Shown here piece after piece: positions 41,668-51,225 of a stretch of DNA of 64,000 nt (position 1 is its first letter; each line of letters begins with the position of its first letter). This stretch comes from Lacrimispora amygdalina. GTDB lineage: Bacteria > Bacillota > Clostridia > Lachnospirales > Lachnospiraceae. A program made the position numbers and the translations under genes. Location: positions 124,001-188,000 of the forward strand of contig NZ_OAOF01000006.1 in NCBI RefSeq assembly GCF_900205965.1, written 5' to 3'. The notes beneath the pieces are model-generated. The model made no database searches. It saw nothing but the letters and a program-made list of their open reading frames with translations, and had not been told where the DNA came from.

Positions 41668-42627
41668 CTAAAATTGTTTTCTGGTTGGTAAAACATCTGG
41701 TTTTTGACTGTTTAAATACACTAACAAAAGGAATAAAATTCCCCGGATGCCCTGGACGAGTGAGTTATCCACTCCCATCATCAAAAGCCCCTTGTTTAAC
41801 ACGACTACCGTAATTGCGCCTAACACACCTGCATAGCATTTGGAACGGTCACCCCCAAAGATTGACATTCCTCCCAGTACGGTTGCCAGCATCACATCCA
41901 TACCCATACTGCCGGCAGTGGATGTAGTAATCGTTCCCACACGGATAATCGTGTAAACGGCTGACAAGCCCACCCCGACTCCTGCAATCAGGAAGCTTAT
42001 TCGGATATAAGTTGACTTTCTAAGGCCGCTCTGAGTGGCACAGTTTTCATTTCCGCCTATAAAGCGGATTGCTCTGCCGAATGGTGTGAAATTGTAAATC
42101 ACAATTGCCAGAACCAGATACAGCAGCAGAGTCATCATCCGAAATGAACTTTTTTCCAATGCCGAGCATATGGCAAAAGGTACAGCTAAATCCACAGCTC
42201 CTACCAGAGATTCCTGTATTGCCTTATAAATCTGCATCATAACAATTGCGGCAGTTGTTGTTTTAATATGTAAGCTGACTGACAAAGTGGAATTCCATGC
42301 CATCAGTGCCAGAGAGACCAGGAGTGTTACCAGAATCATGATTACTACATTTTCCGTTGCCAGATAGATTTTTCCTCCTATCGTTGCTGCCAGGGCAATA
42401 ACCGCTCCGATGGAAATATCCAGATTGCCGGTGGTATAGATAAATGCAATACCAATGGTGGCTGTTGCGGTTATGAGTGCCTGATTAAAAATTCCGGTTA
42501 TATTTGCTTTTGCAAAGAAGCGTCCTCCTGTGCTTAACCCAAACACAAGCAAAAGAAGAAATAAAATTGCAAAAGGAAACACTTCCAGGAAATAACGGCT
42601 TTCCTTTATTTTTGTTAATTGTTTCAC
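41668..42627 (-). CDS. sugar ABC permease (RbsC family), second
   Basis: The 319-residue membrane protein has the RbsC-type core GNLDISIGAVIALAATIGGKI and GSMGMDVMLATVLGGMSIFGG, with about nine hydrophobic segments. It follows the ATPase gene by 14 bases. It pairs with the first permease and the ATPase. Confidence 0.9.
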   Translation of the reverse strand: MKQLTKIKESRYFLEVFPFAILFLLLLVFGLSTGGRFFAKANITGIFNQALITATATIGIAFIYTTGNLDISIGAVIALAATIGGKIYLATENVVIMILVTLLVSLALMAWNSTLSVSLHIKTTTAAIVMMQIYKAIQESLVGAVDLAVPFAICSALEKSSFRMMTLLLYLVLAIVIYNFTPFGRAIRFIGGNENCATQSGLRKSTYIRISFLIAGVGVGLSAVYTIIRVGTITTSTAGSMGMDVMLATVLGGMSIFGGDRSKCYAGVLGAITVVVLNKGLLMMGVDNSLVQGIRGILFLLLVYLNSQKPDVLPTRKQF

Positions 42628-42641
42628 TTGAATTTCCTCCC

Positions 42642-44111
42642 TTAAATCATGTAATTAATCAGGTCACGCTCATTTAAACCATCTTTGCGGTAAAATTCGC
42701 CGCTGACTGCACCATCCCGCATAATCAGCAGGCGGTCACTCATGCCAATCAGTTCCGGTAATTCTTCACTGATCATAATAATCGCTTTTCCCTGTTTTTT
42801 CATCTCATACATTAACTGATACATTGCTGCTTTCACTCCCACATCAACGCCTCTGGTAGGGCAATCAAGAATCAGTATGCTGGAATCAGCGGCAATCCAC
42901 TTACCAAATACCACCTTCTGCTTGTTTCCTCCTGACAAAAAACGGACCGGCTGATTTATATTACGGCATTTTATTGACAGGTTTTCCACCTGATCTGTTA
43001 CATACTTTTTCTCTTTTTTAAAATCAATCAAAGGCTTCTTCCAGATATTCTTCCAATAACCGGTGCTTTGAATGTTTTCTTTGACCGGCGCCATAAGTTC
43101 TAAGGATTCTGAATCCCGGTTTTTGGAAACATAGCCCATACCATGCTGAAAAGCAATAATACTGTCCTTGATAACCGTGTTGGTTTCGGTATGAATTACT
43201 TCACCGTCAATTACCTCATCCAGACCGTAGAGGGCACGTCCTAAAGCATGCATGCCGCAGTCTGACAAACCGCCGATACCAAGAATCTCACCTTTATGTA
43301 ACTCCAGGTTAAAACACAGCAGATCATTTAATGTGGTAATATAGTTTGCTTTTAAGACAACTTCGTCACCATAGGGATCATTATCCATCCGGTAATAATT
43401 ACCCTGAATCTCACGTCCTACCATCAGCTTTTTGATTTTATTGTCCTCAAAATCAGCTTTTTCCAGATTATCAATTACCTCACCGTCACGTAAAATTGTC
43501 AGAACGTCACAATGAGTCATCATTTCTTCCATATCGTGAGAAATTATCATTACCGACTTACCCGCATCTGCCAGCCGGTGCATAATTTTATACAGGATAT
43601 CTCTGCCGCGCTGGGACAGGGCTGTGGTGGTTTCATCTACGATTAATATCTCCGGGTCCAAAGACATTACCTTTGCAATCTCAACCAGTTTGCGCTTTTG
43701 CATGTCCAGCAGTCTGGTGGGATAGGACGCATTGATATAATCAATTCCACAATCTGTCAAAGCTTTTGCTGCGGCCTTTGTCATTGCCTTTTTGCTGACA
43801 AAGGGTCCCTTCATAAAATCAGCTGCATTCCCCAGAAAAATATTCTCAGCTACTGTAATATTGTCGATTGTTCCGGCTTCCTGAACAATCATGCCGATTC
43901 CGGCTTTTGCCGCTTCTAACATTGTTTTTGGTTTCCATGGTTTTCCATGGTAAAACATCTCTCCTTCAGTAGCTGGCTGCATTCCTGCTATAATCGATGA
44001 AACGGTTGATTTACCGCTTCCATTTTCCCCTATTAACCCTCGTATTTCTCCTTTCCTGATTTGAAAATCTACATGGTTAAGGGCTATGGTTGATCCGAAG
44101 TTCTCCAGATA
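42642..44111 (-). pseudogene. sugar ABC ATPase (RbsA/MglA type), start lost at a junction
   Basis: The frame is open from 44111 and encodes FGSTIALNHVDFQIRKGEIR, then Walker A GENGSGKST, then the rest of a two-cassette ATPase (first Walker B LIVDETTTAL, second cassette signature FLSGGNKQKVVFG, LDCPTRGVDVG). The first 10-15 residues and any ATG/GTG start with a ribosome binding site are missing. The only in-frame ATG (43982) lies after Walker A. A stop at 44112-44114 and the divergent metallo-hydrolase frame begin at the same spot. The gene was therefore cut by a deletion or rearrangement and the whole downstream operon has lost its promoter. Confidence 0.8.
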
Positions 44112-44886
44112 TTACTTAGAACCGTTTAAGATCGCCGGAAATGTCTACTACATTGGTGATAAGAAGGTTTGTTCCCACTTAATTGATACTGGAGACGGCC
44201 TGATTGTTTTTGACAGTGGTTTTCAACACACGGTTCATCTGATGGTTCAGGCAATATGGGAACTTGGTTTCAATCCAAAAGATATCAAGTATCTGATTCA
44301 CTCTCATGAACATTTTGATCATATTGGTGCAGCTAACGATTTTAAGGATCTTTACGGCTGTAAACTGGCTATCAGCAAGACCGGTGCGGAAATTTTCAGA
44401 AAAAGACCGGAACTTGTTTACATGGATAGCAATCCGTATCCTTATGCCTCCATTTTCACACCGGATATTGAGCTGGAGGACGGTCAGGTTATTACTCTGG
44501 GTAATGTTTCTATCCGATGTATTAACACTCCGGGACATTCTCCAGGGGTAATGTCATTCTTCTTTGACACGATTGACAATGGTACAACTTATCATGTGGG
44601 ATATTTCGGTGGAGCAGGTTACAACACTCTTTACAAAAAGGCATTGGAGAACGATAATCTTCCATTAAGCTGCCGCCAGCAGTTTTTAGATTCTCTTCAA
44701 AAGGTTCGTAATGAACCAGTTGATATTGTCCTTGGAAATCACCCTCTCCAGAATGATACCTTAGAAAAAAGGAAGAGAATGCAAAACGAGCCTGGTACCA
44801 ATCCGTTTATCGATTCTTCGGAGTGGGTCAATTTCGTGGATACACTTACTGAAAAATTTAATGAATTTCTTGCAGCCGGAAACTAA
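44086..44886 (+). CDS. metallo-beta-lactamase-fold hydrolase
   Basis: The 266-residue MBL-fold protein carries YYIGDKKVCSHLIDTGDGLIVFDSG, the metal motif HSHEHFDHIG (HxHxDH), NTPGHSPG and a C-terminal LGNHP. The start ATG 44086 and the next few codons lie in sequence shared antisense with the truncated ABC ATPase. Only AAGGG, 3 bases away, precedes it. The native N-terminus and promoter may thus have been lost, although the fold looks complete from about residue 5. Substrate unknown. Confidence 0.75.
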   Translation: MVDPKFSRYYLEPFKIAGNVYYIGDKKVCSHLIDTGDGLIVFDSGFQHTVHLMVQAIWELGFNPKDIKYLIHSHEHFDHIGAANDFKDLYGCKLAISKTGAEIFRKRPELVYMDSNPYPYASIFTPDIELEDGQVITLGNVSIRCINTPGHSPGVMSFFFDTIDNGTTYHVGYFGGAGYNTLYKKALENDNLPLSCRQQFLDSLQKVRNEPVDIVLGNHPLQNDTLEKRKRMQNEPGTNPFIDSSEWVNFVDTLTEKFNEFLAAGN

Positions 44887-44912
44887 TATAAAATCCTCAG
44901 GGGGTAATCAGA

Positions 44913-46174
44913 ATGTCACCAATGATAATTTCAGCAATTATTTTAATTTGCGTTGTCATCATGTTTTTCAGTCCCAGATTTTCAAATTCCGCAGTCTGTG
45001 TAATAGGAACTATTGCCATGGGGCTTGCAGGATTTTTACCAGTCAAAACAGCATTCAGCTACTATACATCGTCCTCTATCATACTTATGGTAGGCATGAT
45101 GATAGTCGGAGGGGAATGTTTCATACCGGTTTAGCCGGATTGCTTGGCCGTAAAATCATTGGCTTTACTGGAAAAGGAGAACGAAATCTCCAGCTGGTTG
45201 CAATTATATCCGGTTGGATTATGTCCTCTGTATGCAGTGGTTCAGCGTCCATGATGATTTTATACCCGATTTTCTGTTCTATCTGCCTTGCGGCCGATCT
45301 TTCCGTAAACAGAATTCTTCTTCCCATGTTTACAGGCATTGGTTTTGGTTCCTTTATGACCCTTGCCGGATCCGGAATGTGTTCTGCGACTGCCTCCATA
45401 CTTATTGAAAGCGGATACAGAGGCTGGGATTTTCTTGAACCTGCGTGGTTTGGCTTGCCAAAAGCAGTCCTAATGACAATTGTTTTATTCTTTTTCATGC
45501 ATAAAATTTTACCTTCTAACTATGTAGCACCAGATGCTGCTGAGGCGGCAAAAGCAGAAAAACTCCCCCAAAAATTAAATGGGAAAATGATGGTTTCCTG
45601 TATAATTCTTGTTGCCACTATTATAGGAATGGTTATTAATTCCCCGATTTGTCCAATGTATATGTGTGCTGCAATTGGCGGAATTGCCTCAGTTATTTTC
45701 GGCTGTCTGAATGAAAAGCAGATGTTTTCCAGTATCAGCTGGAGCACTGTTTTCTTAATCGGTGGGATGACTGCAGTTGCAAAGGGAGTTGAGGCAAGTG
45801 GTCTTGGCACTGCCCTGGCAGAAAAAATAATGTCTTTGGCAGGAAACAATGCCAGCCCTCTGGCACTCATCATTATCATCTATCTTACTACTGCACTCAT
45901 AACTCAGTTTATGTCCAATAACGCATCTGCCTCACTTATGGCTCCGATTGGAATAGCAATTGCAAAATCTATGGGCATTGAGCCTTATGCATTTGTTGCA
46001 GCCGCTCTATTCGGAAGTGCCATAGGCTGTCTCACACCTATGGCGACACCAGCTCTTGGATTTATTATGGAAGGCGGTCATTATACACCAAAGGATATCT
46101 TTAAATGGGGATTGGTGGAATGTGCCTGCAGTTGTGTCGTTGCATTGATTATAATTCCTCTTGTCTGGTTATAA
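44913..46174 (+). pseudogene. SLC13/ArsB-like permease, frameshifted
   Basis: From ATG 44913 (AGGGGG upstream) the frame encodes two TM segments to GMMIVGGECF and then stops at about 45134. The plus-one frame picks up with TGLAGLLGRKIIGF and runs to 46174, encoding eight or so more TM segments. These include CSGSASMMILYPI, GSGMCSATASIL, MSNNASASLMAPIGIAIA and GCLTPMATPALGF, the hairpin motifs of dicarboxylate/arsenite-type permeases. One base has been lost or gained near 45116-45124. The full-length product would be about 420 residues. Confidence 0.85.
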
Positions 46175-46180
46175 TTATTT

Positions 46181-46216
46181 AAAACCACTGCTGTCAAAAA
46201 TGATTGCAGTGGTTTT
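46181..46216 (+). terminator. terminator of the frameshifted permease
   Basis: AAAACCACTGC (46181-46191) pairs perfectly with GCAGTGGTTTT (46206-46216). Confidence 0.7.
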
Positions 46217-46267
46217 GCCTGTCATGATACACTAAACAGAACAAATAAAAATTACAGAGTTATTTTC

Positions 46268-46843
46268 ATGAATTTGAAAGATTTTGAATATATCATTGAA
46301 ATTACCCGCTGGGGAAGCATTTCAAAAGCGGCTGAACACCTATACATCTCCCAGCCAGCCCTGAGCAAATACTTAAAAAGGCTGGAGACTGAACTTAAGC
46401 TTCCCCTGTTCTATAAATCCGATAAACGGTATATACCAACTGCCGCAGGCGTATGTTTCCTGGAATATGCGGAGAGAATCTTAAAACTGAATTCGGAAAT
46501 GGAGGAATCACTTTCTAATATCAGGGAAGAATCGCATAATATGATCAGGATCGGCGCGTCTGGCTGCAGAGGTGAATTCCTGGCTTTTTTGGTACTTCCT
46601 TTATTAAACAGGAAGTATCCACAGTATAAAACAACCATTATCTTCGACAGCAAGCTTACTCTTTCCCCTATGCTCAGCAACCATATGCTGGACGTAATAC
46701 TGGTCAATACTTCAACAGAATCCTCATCTCACAATCATTATCATATTGCCCATGAGGATATGGTGCTTGTTGTTCCCTGTGACCACCCCTTATTAAAAGA
46801 GGCAGTATCTGTAAAAGGGCAGAAATACCAAAGTAAATCTTGA
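46268..46843 (+). pseudogene. LysR-family regulator, C-terminally truncated
   Basis: The 191-residue product has a complete winged helix (EYIIEITRWGSISKAAEHL, QPALSKYLKRLE) and the first lobe of the ligand domain (MIRIGASGCRGEFLAFLVLP). It then ends in unrelated KYQSKS and a stop, about 100 residues short of the family length. The break is about 20-40 bases before the convergent binding-protein gene, so a deletion probably removed its end. Confidence 0.75.
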
Positions 46844-46868
46844 AAACACGTTTAAAATCTGATCTTAG

Positions 46869-48185
46869 TTATTTCTGCTGCTGTAAATATTTACTGACTG
46901 TCCGCTGAAAGATCTTCATGCTGCTGTCCACATTTTTATTTTCCTGCAGTATTTTGGACACCTCCCCGTCTGCCAGATTCATGACCTGCTGATACTGGAG
47001 AAGCTTGGGTTCAATGATTCCATTTTCGATAACATGGCATAAAAGCGTGCTGCTTATGACCTGCTCACCTTCATCCATGTCCTCCTGAAGGCAATCCACC
47101 CCCTCCTGGGAAGAAGCGACTGCTTTTAAAGCCGGAACTCCCTGGGAATAACGGTAGACGTCCATCTGCATCTTTTGGGTATAGGTCAGCTGCTTTAAAA
47201 ACTCCCAGGCAATAGTTTCATGTCTGGTTCTGCTGCCGATTCCAATTAGCAGGGCATCCACCTTGGATATATTCCCGCCTTCTTTATCTGCCGGGAATGT
47301 GATGCAGTCCCACTGAAATTTGGTGTATTTTTTAATCCGGTACGGATAGGTTTTGTAGGTGCGGTACTCTGCGAACGTAAGAGGCATAAATGCCACTTTT
47401 CCCGCATTGAAATCTTCCTGTGTCACACTCTGGCCCTGATTGATATCATTCAGGTGTTTGATGTATTTGACTGCATCTAAGACCCGGCTGTCCGTAAAGG
47501 AAATCTGAGACTGATTATTCTCATATAATTTGCCGCCGCAGGTATATAAGGCATCCCTCCAGCTGTAATTATAGGTACCAAACTGGTCTAAAAGTCCATC
47601 CTGGTCCGTATCCTTTGTGACCTGCTGGCAGATCCGGTCCATATCTTCCCAGGTCCAGTTCTCTTTTGGCATCTCAATCCCTTCTTTTGCAAGAAGAGAC
47701 TTATTTACAAACATCAGGGTTGGCACTACTTCATAAGGGAGTGCATACTGATGATCTCCGTTTCGGCCTGTATTCAAAGCGGTTGCAAAAAAATCCTCTT
47801 TGTGAAAGCTGCTGTCAGAGGACATTAAATTATCCAGGTTTTTCATAACTCCAAGGGATGTAAATTTGTCAAAGTCAGAATCCAGCACTACAAACACATC
47901 CGGCGTTTTTCCTTCCAGCAGTTTTCTTGCACACCATTCGGAGTAATCCTCTTTTGCAATTCCACTATAGTAATGTATCTTCACATTCGGATGCGTCTTT
48001 TCAAATTCTGCAATGGCACGATCCATAATTTTAAAGCTGTTGGCACTTGCAACATCCCAGTTACTGCCGGTAAACATCCCAAATTCCAGTATAATCGGCC
48101 GTTTGCTTCTAATGTAGAGAAAACAGCCCCCCGTCAGCAAAAGCAAAAGTATTATCCCGGTCAGGATGAATTTTCTTTTCTTCAT
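46869..48185 (-). CDS. extracellular solute-binding lipoprotein (family 1)
   Basis: The 438-residue protein has a lipoprotein signal peptide (ILLLLLTGGC) and a family 1 binding-protein fold, with EFEKTHPNVKIHYYSG, TPDVFVVLDSDF and KVAFMPLTFAEYRTYK. These proteins normally bind oligosaccharides and need their own permeases, but none follow. It is the last gene of the sensor operon, overlapping the response regulator by four bases, so a sensory or co-receptor role is possible. Confidence 0.85.
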   Translation of the reverse strand: MKKRKFILTGIILLLLLTGGCFLYIRSKRPIILEFGMFTGSNWDVASANSFKIMDRAIAEFEKTHPNVKIHYYSGIAKEDYSEWCARKLLEGKTPDVFVVLDSDFDKFTSLGVMKNLDNLMSSDSSFHKEDFFATALNTGRNGDHQYALPYEVVPTLMFVNKSLLAKEGIEMPKENWTWEDMDRICQQVTKDTDQDGLLDQFGTYNYSWRDALYTCGGKLYENNQSQISFTDSRVLDAVKYIKHLNDINQGQSVTQEDFNAGKVAFMPLTFAEYRTYKTYPYRIKKYTKFQWDCITFPADKEGGNISKVDALLIGIGSRTRHETIAWEFLKQLTYTQKMQMDVYRYSQGVPALKAVASSQEGVDCLQEDMDEGEQVISSTLLCHVIENGIIEPKLLQYQQVMNLADGEVSKILQENKNVDSSMKIFQRTVSKYLQQQK

Positions 48186-48877
48186 AATGCGTCCTCTGTT
48201 TCCTCGATCCGTCCTTCCACCTTATTCCTCACATTGCTCTGAACTGCCCAGATCGCTAGCTGGGTCCGATCCCTTAAATTCAGTTTGTTTAAAATGGTAC
48301 TTAAATAATTACGTACGGTTCCCTCTGATAAGTTTAAGGCTCCTGCGATTTCCCTGTTGCTTGCTCCCTTTTCAATCTGTGCTATAATCTTCCATTCCGC
48401 TTTTGTCAGTTCCTCCATATTTTTTTCTTTTACTGTAATGGAATAGTCTGCTTTAGCCATCTGAGAAAACAGCCGCAGTACTTTTGCAGTTATATCCGGA
48501 TTAATCATCGCCCAGCCATTGTAAACAGTAGTAATTGCATTGGCCAGCTCTTCCATGGAGACTCCTTTGAGTAAATATCCGCTGGCACCGTATTTTAATG
48601 CATTGTACACATATTCGTCATCATCAAAGGTGGTCAGTATAATAATCTTAATCTGAGGGCAGCTTTCCTTAATGAGTTTTGTGCATTGGACCCCATCCAT
48701 TTTAGGCATACGCACATCCATTAAGATCACGTCCGGCTTACTTTTCCGGATGCACCGCATCACCTCCTGGCCATCAGCCGCCACATCGGTAACGGTCATG
48801 TCTTTCCTGCTGTTTAAAACGATCTGCAGACTCTGGCGTATCAGTTCCTGATCATCGGCAATCAATACTTTAATCAT
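48182..48877 (-). CDS. NarL/LuxR-type response regulator
   Basis: About 231 residues: a receiver domain with DDQE, the phospho-acceptor Asp in DVILMDVRMPKMDG (about D54) and Lys in YLLKGVS, then a LuxR-type helix-turn-helix (IEKGASNREIAGALNLSEGTVRNYL). ATG 48877 with GGAGGGGAG upstream is used. It overlaps the kinase by 8 bases and is its partner. Confidence 0.95.
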   Translation of the reverse strand: MIKVLIADDQELIRQSLQIVLNSRKDMTVTDVAADGQEVMRCIRKSKPDVILMDVRMPKMDGVQCTKLIKESCPQIKIIILTTFDDDEYVYNALKYGASGYLLKGVSMEELANAITTVYNGWAMINPDITAKVLRLFSQMAKADYSITVKEKNMEELTKAEWKIIAQIEKGASNREIAGALNLSEGTVRNYLSTILNKLNLRDRTQLAIWAVQSNVRNKVEGRIEETEDAL

Positions 48878-50183
48878 AGGATTCTCCCCTCCGGATTGGT
48901 ATTCTTGCATTTACGATAAAACCATTGCTCCCGTCAAACGTCACGGCTCCGTTTAACATACGAATCCTCTCTTTCATATGCTTGGTACCGAAACCGCTTT
49001 TCATCTCCTTACATCCAATCCCATTATCTTTAATCTGAATCAGGATATCGTCCTCTTCCATTTTCATAGTTACCCATATTTCTTTGGCCAGCCCGTGACG
49101 TATGGCATTGGTAATTCCTTCCTGAACTACGCGGTAAATTGCATTCTCTTCATCTTCACCGAATTTTAAATTACTTACCCTGCAGTCGAAATAGACCCTG
49201 GTATCCGAAACGGCATTTAAGTCGGTTACCATTTTATTAATGGCCATTTCCAGACTGAAACGTTCTAAGGCGTCCGGTCTTAATTCACTGACAGAACGGC
49301 GGATGTCTTTAATTCCGTCTCTTGTAACTTTAGATATCAGCTCCAGCTGCTTTCTTGTCTGTTCGGGCGAAGTTCCAATGATTGCAATGCAAGCATCAAT
49401 TCCCGCTGAAATCCCGGTAAGTGTATGTCCCAGTGTATCATGGATTTCCCTTGCAAGACGGTTTCGTTCTCTGGTTTCTGCCATTTTTTCCGCCATAAGA
49501 GAATATTTTTGCAGCTGTTCGTTCACATCATGCAGCTTTTCATTTAACCCGTGTATCTCATCGATGTTTCCCTGCTGCTCGTTGATAATATTAACACAGT
49601 AAGTCACAAATAAGATTACATTTAAGGATATAAAGATGTTATAAATACTCAGAAAATACTGCTGTTTAGATGCGCTGTAAAAAGCAATATAATCCTGGAT
49701 GGAATACAGTCTGTAGGAAATGGACAACAGTTCATAATCTGCCAGAATAAAGCTGCCAATGGCAACAGCTGCCAGTATGTATCTGGATTTTCCATTTTTA
49801 ACATATAGAATTACATTGGAAAATACCAGCAGAAGAATTCCGTTGTAGTTGAAATTCAGTTCAATGATAATCGCAAAACATACGATAAAATCTGCTACCA
49901 GACTGGTTAAAATCACCTTACTGTTATTGGGAAAAAGGCGGTCTCTGATTACCATACTTAAGGTTAGAAAACCTAACAGCAGGGCACAGAGCCATATTTT
50001 AGCATAAGGATACCAGACAATGGCCTGAATTTCATTTAAGAATTCTCTTGCACCGTATGATCTGCGAATTTTTTCGATTGTAATGTATATAAAAATGCTG
50101 ATTCCCATTACTGATATTATGTTGAGGATAAGGATTCCGGTCTGAAGAATTCTCATCCTTGCGTTAGATTTATTCTCTTCCAT
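48870..50183 (-). CDS. histidine kinase, HisKA_3 type, multi-TM sensor
   Basis: The 437-residue kinase has six to seven N-terminal TM segments, a coiled-coil linker (IDEIHGLNEKLHDVNEQLQ), the dimerisation box RNRLAREIHDTLGHTLTG with the phospho-His, and a HATPase domain (VVQEGITNAIRHG; DNGIGC; GFGTKHMKERI). There is no extracellular domain, so the sensor input is probably the membrane or a binding protein. Its two neighbours are binding lipoproteins. It is the second gene of the sensor operon. Confidence 0.93.
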   Translation of the reverse strand: MEENKSNARMRILQTGILILNIISVMGISIFIYITIEKIRRSYGAREFLNEIQAIVWYPYAKIWLCALLLGFLTLSMVIRDRLFPNNSKVILTSLVADFIVCFAIIIELNFNYNGILLLVFSNVILYVKNGKSRYILAAVAIGSFILADYELLSISYRLYSIQDYIAFYSASKQQYFLSIYNIFISLNVILFVTYCVNIINEQQGNIDEIHGLNEKLHDVNEQLQKYSLMAEKMAETRERNRLAREIHDTLGHTLTGISAGIDACIAIIGTSPEQTRKQLELISKVTRDGIKDIRRSVSELRPDALERFSLEMAINKMVTDLNAVSDTRVYFDCRVSNLKFGEDEENAIYRVVQEGITNAIRHGLAKEIWVTMKMEEDDILIQIKDNGIGCKEMKSGFGTKHMKERIRMLNGAVTFDGSNGFIVNARIPIRRGESYD

Positions 50184-50191
50184 CTCTCACC

Positions 50192-51139
50192 TTACTGCCA
50201 TCCATCGATTTCATAGTCCGCCAGATTGTCCTTTGTGATCAGGGTACTGGAAAGACTGATATATGGGTCCACCGGTTCTCCGCTTAAATACCGGTAAGCG
50301 GTTTCTGCAGCAACTCTGCCAATGGATTTAGGACTCTGGGCACTGGTTCCGGTCACATATCCCATATCCAGAATGGCCTTAAAATCAGGAGATCCGTCTA
50401 CGCCGTAGATAAGAACTCCTTCCTCCCTTCTTGCCTGCTGAAGTGCTGCAAGTGCACCAAGAGCCGTGGGATCATTGCCCCCCAGAACCACATCAAAGTC
50501 TTTATTCTGATTTAAGAAATCTTCCATTACTTTGGAAGACACTTCGATTTCTCCAGCTGCCGCATGCCGGTATACCACCCGGTAATTGGGATTGCCTGCA
50601 ATGGCATCGGTAAATCCCTGTGCCCGGTAGGTAATGGACATCTGAATGGGATTATCCAGTATTACAATATCCGCCGATTTCTTTCGCTTCATCATATCCA
50701 GGGCACAAAGCTGGCCTGCCTGGTAGTTGTCTGTTTCAATCACGGATATGACCAGATCCCGGTCTTTTACCACGGTATCCACGTTAATCACCGCCACACC
50801 TGCCTTTTTACAGGCAATTAATGCAGGGCGGACCGCTTCCCAGTCCACCGGATTAAGGAATAGCATACGGATTCCTTCGTCGATGAGTTCCTGAATCTGT
50901 TCATTCTGTTTTTCCTGGTCCTGTAAAGGATCTCTGGTTAAAAGTATATCTCCGTTGGCCTCCACCACTTCTTCAATCCCCTGTCCCAGAACATTAAAAT
51001 AGGGATTATTCCGTGTCATATAAGTGGCTCCGAATATGAGCGCTTCGTGAGGAGGTGCTTCGTCCTTCCTCTTGCTGCAACCAGCCAGCAAAGCTGCAAT
51101 CAGTGTAATTAAGAGAAATACCCCCGCCTTTCTCTTCAT
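50192..51139 (-). CDS. sugar-binding lipoprotein of the sensor operon
   Basis: The 315-residue RbsB-like lipoprotein (lipobox LLAGC) has the Peripla_BP_4 fold: GATYMTRNNPYFNVLGQGIEE, LFLNPVDWEAVRPAL, VLGGNDPTALGALAAL, GVDGSPDFK. It is the first gene of the sensor operon behind its own extended -10 promoter. By analogy with known sugar-binding protein/kinase/regulator systems (for example XylFII-LytS-YesN) it may deliver the sugar signal to the kinase. That role is inferred. Confidence 0.88.
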   Translation of the reverse strand: MKRKAGVFLLITLIAALLAGCSKRKDEAPPHEALIFGATYMTRNNPYFNVLGQGIEEVVEANGDILLTRDPLQDQEKQNEQIQELIDEGIRMLFLNPVDWEAVRPALIACKKAGVAVINVDTVVKDRDLVISVIETDNYQAGQLCALDMMKRKKSADIVILDNPIQMSITYRAQGFTDAIAGNPNYRVVYRHAAAGEIEVSSKVMEDFLNQNKDFDVVLGGNDPTALGALAALQQARREEGVLIYGVDGSPDFKAILDMGYVTGTSAQSPKSIGRVAAETAYRYLSGEPVDPYISLSSTLITKDNLADYEIDGWQ

Positions 51140-51167
51140 GTTTTTAACACCCCCGCATTTTTTATTT

Positions 51168-51176
51168 ATTATACCA
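51168..51176 (-). promoter_or_regulatory. extended -10 promoter of the sensor operon
   Basis: On the minus strand TGGTATAAT (51168-51176) is an extended -10 with perfect TATAAT, about 30 bases before ATG 51139. The -35 region is poor and lies in the terminator hairpin. Confidence 0.6.
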
Positions 51177-51177
51177 C

Positions 51178-51207
51178 AAAAAGCGTTTCTCTTGTTATGG
51201 AAACGCT
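51178..51207 (-). terminator. terminator after rbsC-like gene
   Basis: AGCGTTTC (51200-51207 on the minus strand) pairs with GAAACGCT (51182-51189), followed by TTTTT (51178-51182). It separates the transporter operon from the sensor operon. Confidence 0.8.
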
Positions 51208-51225
51208 CCCTGCCTGTGGAGATTT

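Noticed and set aside
45121..45498. 125-codon minus-strand open frame inside the permease pseudogene.
   Set aside because: Antisense shadow; the plus strand encodes recognisable transporter helices.
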